A DNA stretch of 64,000 bases from DASXMT01 sp963781305 (lineage in GTDB: Bacteria; Actinomycetota; Acidimicrobiia; Acidimicrobiales; RAAP-2): positions 1,736,001 through 1,800,000 of the forward strand of contig CAWAFL010000011.1 of the NCBI GenBank assembly GCA_963781305.1, given 5' to 3'. Position numbers and translations under genes: made by a program. Shown piece by piece: positions 36,946 to 46,419 of this stretch; position 1 is the stretch's first letter; every line of letters begins with the position of its first letter. The notes beneath the pieces are model-generated. The model was given only the letters and a program-made list of their open reading frames with translations, was not told the DNA's origin and did no database searches.

Positions 36946-39900
36946 TCAGGCGTTTACCCGGTCGAGGTGGGCGAGGATGGCGGGAAAGGTATCGTGCGGC
37001 GCATCGGCGCCCATCAGTACGTCCTGGTGGCCATAGTCTTCGAAGACGACTCGCCGGAGGGTGTCGCCGCCCAGTTCACTGGTCAAGAGGTCGTAGGTCC
37101 GGAGCGTCGACTCGGCCGTCCACACCAGGTTGACGCTTCCAGACAACAAGGTGATGGGCATCGACAGACGTTGGAGATGGCTCAGGTACTGGTTCGCTCC
37201 GTTGGCCGAGACCAGCCGCTCCTTGCGAGCCATGAGCGACAGGTGGTCCATCATGGTGAGGTTGGTGGGCCCGAACAGCTCGTGCATGGTGACGTGGGTC
37301 AGTTCGTTGACGTTCGGTCGGTGGACGGCGATGCCGTAGATGAAGGCCAACCGTCGGCACACCGCCTGGTCGCACTCTTCGTCCTTCGGAATCGGATAGA
37401 GGCGCAGCGCCTGGTCGAGTAGCCGCTGCCCTCTCGTCTCGTCGGCGAAGGAGTCCGAGGTCAACAAGCGCACGCCGGCTCTCTTCATCAGTTCGCCCAG
37501 GTGCAGCCCGACCTTGATCCGGGTGATGGTGGGCCCAACTGGGTGGGCCGCCACCGATGAGCACACGATCGAGCTCGGCGTCGCCGCCCCCGCCAGTATC
37601 GCCATCACCCACGTGATGCTCCCGACGCAGTGGGCGATCACGTGGAGGTCGTCCCGACCGCTCAGCTCGCTGACGGCGCGCCGGGCCGCCCGGTGATCCT
37701 GTTGCGCCACCTGGTCGGCGTTGAACTGGCTCTTGGCGCTCGGGAGCAGGGTCGAGCCACGCCACTCCTGGAGCCAGACGTCGAAGCCGTGGGCGACAAG
37801 GAACTCCACTAGGTTCGGCTCGATGGTGTCCAGGTTGAAGGTGAGGGGGTTGGCCCCCATGCCATGGGCCAGGAGCACCGGGCCCCGGCTGCCTCCCTCA
37901 TAGCGGGTCAAACGCAATGAGAGGCCGTCGTCCGTCTTGTAGGTGAAGACCTTGGCGATGGGGAGATCGAGCACCCGGCGCCTCCGGGGAGGCGCCAGAC
38001 GGTTGAACGGCGTGCTCCGGTGGATGACTGATCCGTAGTCCTTGTAGAGCGCCCCGGCGAAGGCTCGGCCGAAGCCAGCCTCGAGCTCCAGGCGTTCCCG
38101 CCAGCCGACCGGTCCGGTCACCGTCATGGTCGTGAGCTGCTTGGCGAAGTCCTCGGGCCGGATGCGGAGCACGCCGCGACCGAGGATCGGGCCAGCGGGC
38201 CCGTCGTGGCGGAGGGTGACGTACAAGGTCGTCGTGGCCGCCCAGACATCCTCGACGTCGCCCGGGCTGACCACCTTGAAGCCGGCGAAGTCGAACCGGC
38301 GGCCGTCCGAGGCTACGAGCGGCAGCCGATACCACATATGGGAGACGTCGGTGTCGACCGGGTCATCCGGGGCCAGGAGCTGAAAGTGGCCGCCCTCGAC
38401 GGTGAGCGGGTCGCTCGACAGTGCAGGCAGCTCGACGGTGCCGAAGGCGCCCATCGGCCGAGCCAGCTCGGCGATCTCGGCTCGGAGGTCGTCGGTGGAC
38501 AGCGTGAGCTCGAATGCCAGTGTCGAGCCGGCCGACTCGCCGGCCGCGGCCGGCTCCAGGTACTGGGCCAGGTCACCGGAGTCGGGGGCATCAGTGGGGC
38601 TCCAGTAGCCGACCATCCGCTCGGTGAAGCGCAGTCCCGGTCTGGTCGGCTGGGGTGGCGGGGCGGTGCTCGGGCTGGCCGGCCGGGCCGGCGTCTCGTC
38701 GATGGTCCAGCCGTTCTCGGCGGCCAGGAGGGCGGCGGCCCGTTCGGCCAGGGCTGAGATGGTGAGCAGCGGGTTGACCCCGATCGGCCGGGGAACGATC
38801 GACCCGTCCCACACTTGGAGCCCGTCGTGGACGTCGGTCCCCGTGGCTCCGGCGAACACCCGGCCCCGGTCGTCGACCACACCGCGTTCGGCCCGGTCGG
38901 CCATGACGCACCCGCCCAGAGGGTGCACCGTGACCAGGCTGTGGTCGAGGATCTTGGACCAGATCGGGTTGTGCAGGTAGGTGCCTCCCCCGACTGTGGC
39001 GGTGTGCTCGAGCGACCGGTTGGCCCGCTCGAAATACGCGCTGGTCCCCGCGCTGGGCCACTCCACGCGGACCTGGTCACCGTCCATGACGATCGTTCCG
39101 TGATCGTTGTCATTCCCCATGACCAGGAAGGTCTGGAGGTGCCTGGTCATGCCCAAACGGCCGCCGCTGACCGCGCTGAGCAGGCCGGCGAGCGGGCCCC
39201 CTCCGTGGAGCCGACCCTCGAGCCAGTCCGGGGCGGCCTGGCCGGCGAGCTCAAAGGGCAACAGAGCGGCGATGGCGCCTGGCACCACAGCGTCCTCGAT
39301 GATCACGCCATCGGAGAGAGGCCGTCCTTCCCGTTCGTCGATGACCGACGTGATGCACGGACCGGCCAGGTGCTCCGGGACGGGGGGGCGGTGTCCGGCC
39401 CCGATCCCGTCGACGTCGGTCCCGGGCCGAAAGGCGAAGCCGAGCACGTCGCCGTTGCCGGTGAACCGATGCCCCAGCCGATCGGAGACGGCCAGTCCGT
39501 GCAGTCGGGAGGCGTCGAGAACCCGCGCCGTCCCGAGAGTGCCCGCAGCCACGACCACCATGTCGGCCGATATGGCCAGCGGTGGCGCGTCGAACCGATC
39601 CCGCCCGCCGCCCAGGGGTTGGACTCGGACGAGCCAAGGTCGATGTCCGTTCTCCCCGACAGGATCGCCACGCTCGAGCCAGCGGACGTCGACCTCGGTG
39701 AAGACGGACGCGCCGTGGGCCACCGCGTCGGGGAGGTAGTTCATGAGCAATGTGTTCTTGGCGCCGTAGTTGCAACCGGTGACACAGTCACCGCACCCGG
39801 TGCATGCCTCTTGGTGCACGCCGGCGGCATTGGGCCCGGCCTTGAAGGTGACGTTGATGGGTGTCGGGTACCAGGTACCGCCATCGGCAGCCCGCCGGAG

Positions 39901-40380
39901 GGCTTGCATCTTGGCCAACGGCGGGAACGAAGCTGGGTACGGTGTGGGCGAGAGCATCTGCTCGGCCCGGGCATAGGCGGCCTCGAGCCCGGCGCCGTCA
40001 TCTCGTAGGGCTTGGGGCCAGCAATCGTCCTCGAAGACGCGCCGATCGGCCCGGAGGGCGACGTTGGCATTGATCAACGACGTGCCACCGAGACCACAGC
40101 CGGACAGCACGTTCACATCGCCGGCGGCGTGCAGCCAGAACATGTCCCGAGCGTCCCCGACCTCGTTGTCGCCCCCGCTCACCTGGAGGTGCCGCCGGGC
40201 GCCCTCGGCCGTGGTCGGGTACTCCCCCGGATGAAGCTCTCGTCCTCGCTCGAAGACCGCCACCTTCCGCCCGGCCCGGCTCAACCGGCAGGCGGCGATG
40301 CTGCCGCCATAGCCCGAGCCCACGACGATCACGTCGTAGTGCTCGGCGAGGTCATCGAGGGAGCGAGACAAGCGGTCCAT
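36946..40380 (-). CDS. GMC oxidoreductase fused to alpha/beta hydrolase
   Basis: 1144 aa. N-terminal GMC/cholesterol-oxidase-like FAD domain: VVGSGYGGSIAACRLSRAGR (about 17-36), CGLGGTSLINANVALR, a Cys-rich CTGCGDCVTGCNYG (about 192-205), and C-terminal HPLGGCVMAD and GVNPLLTISALAERAA. A beta-rich linker (about 600-800) follows, then an alpha/beta hydrolase (about 805-1140) with LLAHGMGAN and the nucleophile elbow AHCVGS. The nucleophile is Cys918 rather than Ser, as in PHA synthases and dienelactone hydrolase. The final EDYGHQDVLMG supplies the catalytic His. The ATG overlaps the stop of the phosphoesterase gene (TGATG), implying translational coupling. Candidate substrate: a sterol-like or long-chain lipid. 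Confidence 0.88.
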   Translation of the reverse strand: MDRLSRSLDDLAEHYDVIVVGSGYGGSIAACRLSRAGRKVAVFERGRELHPGEYPTTAEGARRHLQVSGGDNEVGDARDMFWLHAAGDVNVLSGCGLGGTSLINANVALRADRRVFEDDCWPQALRDDGAGLEAAYARAEQMLSPTPYPASFPPLAKMQALRRAADGGTWYPTPINVTFKAGPNAAGVHQEACTGCGDCVTGCNYGAKNTLLMNYLPDAVAHGASVFTEVDVRWLERGDPVGENGHRPWLVRVQPLGGGRDRFDAPPLAISADMVVVAAGTLGTARVLDASRLHGLAVSDRLGHRFTGNGDVLGFAFRPGTDVDGIGAGHRPPVPEHLAGPCITSVIDEREGRPLSDGVIIEDAVVPGAIAALLPFELAGQAAPDWLEGRLHGGGPLAGLLSAVSGGRLGMTRHLQTFLVMGNDNDHGTIVMDGDQVRVEWPSAGTSAYFERANRSLEHTATVGGGTYLHNPIWSKILDHSLVTVHPLGGCVMADRAERGVVDDRGRVFAGATGTDVHDGLQVWDGSIVPRPIGVNPLLTISALAERAAALLAAENGWTIDETPARPASPSTAPPPQPTRPGLRFTERMVGYWSPTDAPDSGDLAQYLEPAAAGESAGSTLAFELTLSTDDLRAEIAELARPMGAFGTVELPALSSDPLTVEGGHFQLLAPDDPVDTDVSHMWYRLPLVASDGRRFDFAGFKVVSPGDVEDVWAATTTLYVTLRHDGPAGPILGRGVLRIRPEDFAKQLTTMTVTGPVGWRERLELEAGFGRAFAGALYKDYGSVIHRSTPFNRLAPPRRRRVLDLPIAKVFTYKTDDGLSLRLTRYEGGSRGPVLLAHGMGANPLTFNLDTIEPNLVEFLVAHGFDVWLQEWRGSTLLPSAKSQFNADQVAQQDHRAARRAVSELSGRDDLHVIAHCVGSITWVMAILAGAATPSSIVCSSVAAHPVGPTITRIKVGLHLGELMKRAGVRLLTSDSFADETRGQRLLDQALRLYPIPKDEECDQAVCRRLAFIYGIAVHRPNVNELTHVTMHELFGPTNLTMMDHLSLMARKERLVSANGANQYLSHLQRLSMPITLLSGSVNLVWTAESTLRTYDLLTSELGGDTLRRVVFEDYGHQDVLMGADAPHDTFPAILAHLDRVNA

Positions 40381-41921
40381 CACATCTCTCTTTCTGCTTC
40401 GTCGTCCGGAGAGGCACCGAACACTGAGCGGGAGGCGCTGATCGATCGCTCCGATGGGCGGCTGCGGCTGGCGTCGACGGCTGCGCCGATCCCACCAGAT
40501 CGCAAGCCGTCGAGCTTGCCGACTTCTGCGGAGAGGCGCGCACTCAACTGTTGCCGCCGGTCGCGCGCCGTGGCCCCGATGGCCTCGGCCAGCGCCCGCC
40601 ACGGGTCGCGGCTGGGGTCGATACGAGCTCGTAAGTCCACGACCAACGGGTTGTCGGCCGAAGTCGCCCGTCCTTCGACCTGGACGGCATAGTTGTCCCC
40701 GATGTCCTGGGCGTAGCATTTGAGGATTGCCACGTTGAGGTCGTCGTCGATGAGGATGACAGCGGCGCCCTTGGCCGGCTCGGGCTCGGGGGTGTCGACC
40801 ACCCAGCCGCCGGTATTGAAGACCGAGACGGGACCGGCGTAGCCGGGAGGGTGGAGCAAGTCGCTGAAGGGCTTGTGGGTGTGCCCGAAGACGAAGCTGA
40901 CGTCTGCCGTGGTGCCGACCTCTGCGGTCAGCTGCGTCGATACCGGTCCTTCGAGGTAGTCGAGCAACCCCGCTTTCGCATTCTCGCTGAGCACGTCGGG
41001 AAGGTGGCGCTCGCGCCGCAGGGAATTCTTCGCCGTCCTCTGGAGGATGCCGGCCACGACGGACGCCTCGAGGTGATTCCGGACCCTTGAGCCCGTGCGC
41101 CGCTTGATGGCCCGCCGGATTGCCCGTACCTCGGCGTCGATGGCCTCGTCGCTCTGCAATGATTCATACAGGCTTCGGGACCAGGTGCCGACGTCACCAC
41201 TGTCCCCCATCGAGGACCAGAAGAAGTCGATCCACCCGCCGTTGTCTGCCTCGAGGTGTTGCGAGATCATGTCGCTCATGCCCGCTCCGAACACGGTGTC
41301 GAGTAGGGACATCATTCGGTACAGCGACTCGACGAAGTGCCCGTGCGACACCACGACGACACTGGATCCGGTGGGGTCCACCAGTCCCAGATTGGGATAG
41401 CTCTGCTCGACGACCACCGGAGCCGGAGTATCGACCCGTGCGGCCAAGAGCTCGATGAACCGGTCACGGACAGGTCGCGCTTGGTTGGATGGAAGCAGGT
41501 GCGTCGTGTGGGCTGCGGGCTGTAGCGGTTGGTCGGCTGGGAGCCCGGCTAGGTACTCGAGGTAGTAGTCGCGGCGGGCTCGACTCCAGAGTTGATGGTC
41601 GTGGTTCCCGGGGATGAACCGGATGTGCGGCGACACGGCGGCGTTGGCTGCTCCTGGTCGCAGGCAGCCAACGAACTGGGCGAAGGTGGCGGCCGCGTCG
41701 TCAGTCGACGACAGGGCGAGTTCGAAGAGATCCCCCGCCACGATGAGCTGTGGAGGTTCGTGACCCTCGCTGAGCGACCGCAGCCCGTCGCAGAGGGCGG
41801 CCGTGACCGGCGACGTCGACGACTTGTCGACGTGCTCGCCGTCGGCGCTGACCGAAGTCAGGACGCTGTTGAGCGCACCCAGGTGGAGGTCGGAGATGCA
41901 TATCCAGCGAACGGCGGGCAT
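40380..41921 (-). CDS. Calcineurin-like metallophosphoesterase
   Basis: 513 aa. All dimetal motifs are visible: ISDLHLG (D about 9, H about 11), VAGDLFE, PGNHDHQLW, VVSHGHFVES (about 195-204) and FGHTHKP (about 345-351). The C-terminal 130 residues are an unrecognised charged extension. The substrate class (nucleotide, lipid or protein phosphate) cannot be told. The stop overlaps the start of the GMC/hydrolase gene by one base, so the two proteins are probably made together. Confidence 0.9.
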   Translation of the reverse strand: MPAVRWICISDLHLGALNSVLTSVSADGEHVDKSSTSPVTAALCDGLRSLSEGHEPPQLIVAGDLFELALSSTDDAAATFAQFVGCLRPGAANAAVSPHIRFIPGNHDHQLWSRARRDYYLEYLAGLPADQPLQPAAHTTHLLPSNQARPVRDRFIELLAARVDTPAPVVVEQSYPNLGLVDPTGSSVVVVSHGHFVESLYRMMSLLDTVFGAGMSDMISQHLEADNGGWIDFFWSSMGDSGDVGTWSRSLYESLQSDEAIDAEVRAIRRAIKRRTGSRVRNHLEASVVAGILQRTAKNSLRRERHLPDVLSENAKAGLLDYLEGPVSTQLTAEVGTTADVSFVFGHTHKPFSDLLHPPGYAGPVSVFNTGGWVVDTPEPEPAKGAAVILIDDDLNVAILKCYAQDIGDNYAVQVEGRATSADNPLVVDLRARIDPSRDPWRALAEAIGATARDRRQQLSARLSAEVGKLDGLRSGGIGAAVDASRSRPSERSISASRSVFGASPDDEAEREM

Positions 41922-42284
41922 CGCTCCGTCAGCTCACTCATTCGCGAAGCGAGGACTCCGAGAAGTCTCGCCGTGTCTTAAGTCGACCGTCCAAGCTGAG
42001 GTCGTGGCGATCCTCAGGGCCGGACCCGTCGGCGCGTTCTGCTGGGGTTCCATGTGCCGGGCTATTGCTACCCAGTGTGGCTCCACTGCGCCTCCCCGTG
42101 TCACTACCCTCAGTGCACGCTAGCGCTCCGGTCGTGGTGATGCTCGATAGATCAGCGAGACCGACACACCGAAGCGCACCAACACCGGCGACCTCGGCCG
42201 GATGATGGCGGTCAGAATCGGTCGCAGACGAGGTCGTAATGACCGTCACTGGAGACTGCTCACGGCCTCGACGAATGGTTGCGG
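41922..42284. other. Intergenic, nothing recognised
   Basis: Lies between the LuxR-type regulator (upstream, same strand) and the phosphoesterase. Would hold the promoter of the phosphoesterase-GMC operon. No hairpin or gene noted. Confidence 0.4.
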
Positions 42285-44999
42285 TTACGAGGACCGCAAT
42301 GCGCTTCCGATGTCGGTTCGGGAGTCGACGCCAAGCCGGGTGAGGATCTGGTTGATGTGGAACTCGACCGTCTTGATGCTCACATAGAGCTCGCTTGCGA
42401 TCTCGCGGTTGGACTTCCCGGCAATCACCGCTTGGGCCACCATTCGCTGACGGGGCGTCAGCGGCGAACCCGCCACACTCGGTGATTGGTTGGGTTCGGC
42501 CCCCAACTCGATGTCCACGACTCGAAGGAACGGCGCCGCGTCGAGCCGAACCAGGTTCTGGCGGGCCGCCGACAGCTCGCGCACTGCGGAGCGACGCTGT
42601 CCTATCCGGCGGAGGTGCCGACCATATTCGAGCCGGGTAAGTGCTTCCTCGAACGGCATAGCCAGGCCACGCTGGTATCCGAGGCTTGCCTCGAACGCTG
42701 ACTTTGCGGCATCAGTTTCCCGGCGCGCCGCCTCGAGACAGCCTCGGACGCGGGCGGCGATGGCCATCGCGGACCGCCGGGCTCTCACTTTGGCCAGCCG
42801 TTCGAACGGCACCAGTACTGACTCCGCCGCCTCGACCTCCCCTAGTCGGACGAGCGAATGGACATAGAGGGGCCAAAAGCCGAGAAGGGACGGCTCGAAG
42901 CGCTCGAATATCGGAAGGGCTTCGTGCAGTGGCGAGACGAGCGATCTCACTGTTTCCGGATCGTCTTGCGCGAACGCTAGTGCAGTGCGGGCGTTGATGA
43001 CGTCGACGAAGCTGGCACCGTCCTCCGATGCGATGGCCGCTTCGGTTCGGGCAATCGCCGTATCCCAGTTCCCCTGGGCGGCGAGCGGGAGCGCCGCAGC
43101 GGCGTTCGCTCTCGCCAGCAACCATTGCTGATCGAAGTCTTCGATGACGTCGAGTAAGTCGGTCGCCGCGCTCGATGCCTCCGACCACCTTCCTCGCCGA
43201 TAGTCGACATGGATGGCCATGACTTGCGCCATGAGGCGGTGGGAGAGCGCGAAGTGCGGCGAGCCCGAGGCTGCGGAAGCGATGCCCAGCTGGGTGGCGG
43301 CGTCCTCGAGGTCGTCGGACCACATGAGCAGAGTGCCCAGGCCGGCCCGAAACAGCAGCTGCGCCGAGCCGTGGTCGGCCTGATCGAGCAACTCCTGAAG
43401 CGTGGCCCTCGCCTTCTGGAGATCGCCCGTGAGCGCCACACACGTAGCGCTCATCACCTGCGCGCAGGCTCGCTGGAGGCTCCCGGCCGCCATGTCAACG
43501 GCCCGATCCGCCCAGTGGGTGGCGTCGGTTACCCGCTGCTGGCCGAGCAGGAGTTGCGCCAGGTCGCACGCAGCCTCGGCTGCGCTGTCCTTGGGGCCAT
43601 CGGTGTGCAAGTCCGTCCCATTCCACGCCTGGACGAGCAACTGCTCCGCCTCCTGGTGGTCGCCACTCAACATGGCCATTCGCCCGAGGATCAGGCTCCG
43701 CTCGCCGCCCGGCGCCATGGCCACGACCTCCGCCAGGTACTCGCGGGCGTGTCCGACTTCCCCCAGTTCGAGTAGGAGGGTGACCGCTCGCATGAGACGC
43801 TGGTCCCGTTGCTCTGCTGAGGAGTCGACCCTTACCGTCGCCAACAGGTGCCGTACCGCTTCCGCGATCTGGCCCATGCGGAGGTCGTTGTCGGCCTGCG
43901 CTTCGAGGTCGGCGGCCAGAACCGGGTCGGCGCCGGCGCAACCCAGCAACCGGTGCTCGAGGGACGCTGGCCCGGTCGTGAGTGCTGCCGCCCTGCGGTG
44001 GAGCTCGGCACGGCGCGCCACACCAAGGTCGCGATACACCGCCGTGCGCAACAAGGTGTGCGCGAATCCGCATGCCCGACCCTGGGTGGTGTCGAACTGC
44101 ACCAGCAGACCCAGGTCCTCCGCCTCCTCGAGGGCCGATAGCGAATCGGTTAGACCGGCCAGGGTTGCGGCGTCCGTCAGTTGGCACCGGTCCCCTAGGA
44201 CGGCGGCGGCCACAACGAGTTGTTCTGTCTCACGGGCGGATCTGGCCAGCCGTGACAGCACGAGGACCTCCACCGACCGAGGGGCGGGAAGGACCGTCCC
44301 CGGTGACTGAAGTGCGATCACCGGTAGATCGTGCAGCAACTCGCGCACATGCAACGGGACACCGTCGGTGTGGGAGTACAACCTGTCGATGGCTCGGCGG
44401 TTGAGTGCGCTCTTCGTAATTGCTTGAGCAAGTTGCGCGACGTCATCCAAGTTGAACCGACCCAGGTCGATTCGATCGCCGGTCGCTACGGCCGCATTGG
44501 ACAAGCCACTTGGTAGGTGAACCGCTGCATCGGGTCGGGTCACCACGATACCGAGGACCGGGCTCGATTGCATGCGGCGGAAGGCGAAGGTGAGCGCCTT
44601 GAGCGACAGATCATCTGCCCAGTTGGCATCGTCGACGACGACGACCCGCGGGCTGCCGATTGAGCCGGCTCCGATGGCGTCGAGCAGGATCTTTCCCGCT
44701 CCCAGTGGGCTGGCCGCCGATGACTCGGAGATCTCGACGTCGAAGACGCCTGGAACGCCGAGCTGGCTTGCGAGCTGGTCGAGCACGCCTCCGGCAAGCG
44801 TCACCTCGCTCGGATCACCTGAGACCCACACGGTGCGGGCGTCCCATCGGCGCAGCGCATGGCGGATGAGCGCTGTCTTGCCGATCCCTGACGGCCCAAC
44901 GACCAACACCAGTTGGCCCTGCCCATCCCTCGCCAGATCGAAGTGGTGATCGAGCAGAGCGGTCTCGGCGGCCCGCCCCACGAACTGCTCTTCCACCAT
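42285..44999 (-). CDS. LuxR-family large ATP-binding regulator (LAL type)
   Basis: 904 aa. N-terminal AAA/STAND ATPase with Walker A VVGPSGIGKTALIRHAL (about 33-49) and Walker B VVVVDDANWADD (about 118-129), about 450 residues of TPR-like helices, and a C-terminal LuxR helix-turn-helix: LTPRQRMVAQAVIAGKSNRE, then VSIKTVEFHINQILTRLGV (about 840-890). Typical MalT/LAL transcription activator. It is divergent from nothing on its left but lies upstream of the phosphoesterase-GMC operon, which makes that operon a reasonable target. Confidence 0.93.
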   Translation of the reverse strand: MVEEQFVGRAAETALLDHHFDLARDGQGQLVLVVGPSGIGKTALIRHALRRWDARTVWVSGDPSEVTLAGGVLDQLASQLGVPGVFDVEISESSAASPLGAGKILLDAIGAGSIGSPRVVVVDDANWADDLSLKALTFAFRRMQSSPVLGIVVTRPDAAVHLPSGLSNAAVATGDRIDLGRFNLDDVAQLAQAITKSALNRRAIDRLYSHTDGVPLHVRELLHDLPVIALQSPGTVLPAPRSVEVLVLSRLARSARETEQLVVAAAVLGDRCQLTDAATLAGLTDSLSALEEAEDLGLLVQFDTTQGRACGFAHTLLRTAVYRDLGVARRAELHRRAAALTTGPASLEHRLLGCAGADPVLAADLEAQADNDLRMGQIAEAVRHLLATVRVDSSAEQRDQRLMRAVTLLLELGEVGHAREYLAEVVAMAPGGERSLILGRMAMLSGDHQEAEQLLVQAWNGTDLHTDGPKDSAAEAACDLAQLLLGQQRVTDATHWADRAVDMAAGSLQRACAQVMSATCVALTGDLQKARATLQELLDQADHGSAQLLFRAGLGTLLMWSDDLEDAATQLGIASAASGSPHFALSHRLMAQVMAIHVDYRRGRWSEASSAATDLLDVIEDFDQQWLLARANAAAALPLAAQGNWDTAIARTEAAIASEDGASFVDVINARTALAFAQDDPETVRSLVSPLHEALPIFERFEPSLLGFWPLYVHSLVRLGEVEAAESVLVPFERLAKVRARRSAMAIAARVRGCLEAARRETDAAKSAFEASLGYQRGLAMPFEEALTRLEYGRHLRRIGQRRSAVRELSAARQNLVRLDAAPFLRVVDIELGAEPNQSPSVAGSPLTPRQRMVAQAVIAGKSNREIASELYVSIKTVEFHINQILTRLGVDSRTDIGSALRSS

Positions 45000-45101
45000 G
45001 CTCCTCTCGGGGCCGTCCCCACGCTCGGAGCGAAAAGGATAGCAGCGGAGAATTCTCTTGGTACGTCGGGTCGAATGGGAACCCTGGTTCCCCCGGCGGC
45101 G

Positions 45102-45359
45102 GGACGACTAGGGCTAATCACCCGTGCGGCCAGGGCGGCCAACATTCACACTGAGCGTGATGATCAGGATCACCATTGACTTGGGCCCCGGGCTCGACAG
45201 CCAGCCAAAAGGCAAGATCTCCGGAAGCGTGTGGCAGGCGACCAGCTTCAACGGGTGGCTCGAGTTGATTCGGCTGCTCGAGGACGAGCTTGCATCAATC
45301 GAGGCCGGTGCCAGTGGGCCGCCCGCTGCGGACGAACCCTAGGTCGGACGACTAGGGCT
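45102..45359 (+). promoter_or_regulatory. 14-bp direct repeat in two adjacent upstream regions
   Basis: GGACGACTAGGGCT occurs exactly at 45102-45115 and 45346-45359, 45 bp before the 45160 start and 122 bp before the 45481 start, respectively. An operator for a shared regulator is possible. A third, weaker match (GACTAGGGTCCC) precedes the lipoprotein gene at 53177. Confidence 0.4.
45160..45342 (+). CDS. Small hypothetical protein
   Basis: 60 aa from ATG 45160: IRITIDLGPGLDSQPKGKIS, then SVWQATSFNGWLELIRLLEDEL with an acidic tail. Reads as one beta-hairpin and one helix. Not recognised. It has its own copy of the 14-bp repeat upstream. Confidence 0.5.
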   Translation: MIRITIDLGPGLDSQPKGKISGSVWQATSFNGWLELIRLLEDELASIEAGASGPPAADEP

Positions 45360-45480
45360 GGCCCCCGGTGCCTCTTCCGGTCGAGCCAGGCAATCTGAGA
45401 AGCATCATTGGGACCGATCACGGGACCAAGGGTCTGGACCTCCTTGGGCTGCGGGATCCACAGAGAGAACGGAGTTGGTC

Positions 45481-46002
45481 ATGAAGGGTCGAAGGATGTC
45501 GCCTCTGGCGAGAACGCGGGCAGGGATTGTCATTGGCACCACTCTCACTGCCACGCTCGGCGCCGGATTCTTCGGGTCGACTTCCTTGGCGGCGGCTCCA
45601 CCCACCAACGGCACCATCACCGTCAATGGGATCGTGCCCTTGGTCGGGAAGAGCGGGCCGTTCATGATCACAGGTGCCATCAACGACGCCGGAACGAGCC
45701 CCGTGTCGAACGGAGCCAAGTCCGTCGTGATCCTTTCGAAGGGAACGATCACCGTTAACTCGGGGAATTCCAACCCGGCCTTCAACGTCGACCCGAATAC
45801 CTGTGCGGTGAGCGGTACCTCGAGCAGTCCTGTCACGATCGTCAAGGGCACCGGCGCCTACCAAGGCATCACCGGCACCCTGACCACCACCTTCACTGTC
45901 CACGGGATCGCGCGTAAGGTCAAGGGCTCGTGCGGTCAGAACGTGCCGCCGCTCGGTGGGTACGTCGAAATCTCGGCGACCGGGCCGATCACAGTCCCTT
46001 GA
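45481..46002 (+). CDS. Secreted protein, unknown family
   Basis: 173 aa from ATG 45481 (GGAG ten bases upstream). A long Arg-containing n-region (MKGRRMSPLARTRAG) and hydrophobic core end near SLAAAPP; the mature domain is beta-rich (GTITVNGIVPLVGKSGPFMI, GTGAYQGITGTLTTTFTVHG) with two Cys (NTCAVSG, KGSCGQN). The GTGAY.G.TG pattern resembles allene-oxide-cyclase-like or other small beta-barrels, but this is only a visual likeness. Confidence 0.75.
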   Translation: MKGRRMSPLARTRAGIVIGTTLTATLGAGFFGSTSLAAAPPTNGTITVNGIVPLVGKSGPFMITGAINDAGTSPVSNGAKSVVILSKGTITVNSGNSNPAFNVDPNTCAVSGTSSSPVTIVKGTGAYQGITGTLTTTFTVHGIARKVKGSCGQNVPPLGGYVEISATGPITVP

Positions 46003-46304
46003 ATGCGATAACACCGTTGTAGGGACTCGGAACCACCGGGTGGCCCACTACCGCAGTAAATCGGCTTCGGAAGTCAAGGCGAGCGGCTCAAGAGAGAGAC
46101 CGAACTTGACGCGTGCGTCTCGTCAGCCCTCGCACGGCTTCAGAGCTGCGAGGTGTTGTCCACAGCCTCGGCAACATGGCCCAGGGGGGAAGCCAGCCTT
46201 TTGCCTACCCGTGTTGTGACATTGCTTTGCGCAAGGGATGGAACTTGTTGCCACAGCTGACGTAGCCACTTCCCTCGGGCCGACCAGATGGCGATTTCCC
46301 CTTC

Positions 46305-46404
46305 CGGGATGCGCTGGAAGCCCGTTCCTCCGAACGACGTCGACGCCTGGGTTGGCGCAGATTCGCGTTCAGCTGGCACCATCCAGTCGCCGATCGGGGG
46401 CAGC
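46305..46404 (-). repeat. About 100-bp repeat, copy 2 (other copy 27711)
   Basis: Same blocks as 27711-27810. On the minus strand it lies immediately 3' of the tRNA-Leu-like sequence, 15 bp past its CCA end. The preceding 46003-46304 holds no gene I can support. Confidence 0.85.
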
Positions 46405-46419
46405 GCAGATAGCAGCACG

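Noticed and set aside
38815..40008. 397-codon plus-strand frame
   Set aside because: Antisense to the GMC domain; shadow.
42285..44999. Quorum-sensing LuxR receptor
   Set aside because: The protein has an N-terminal ATPase and TPR region and no autoinducer-binding domain; it is a LAL/MalT-type regulator.
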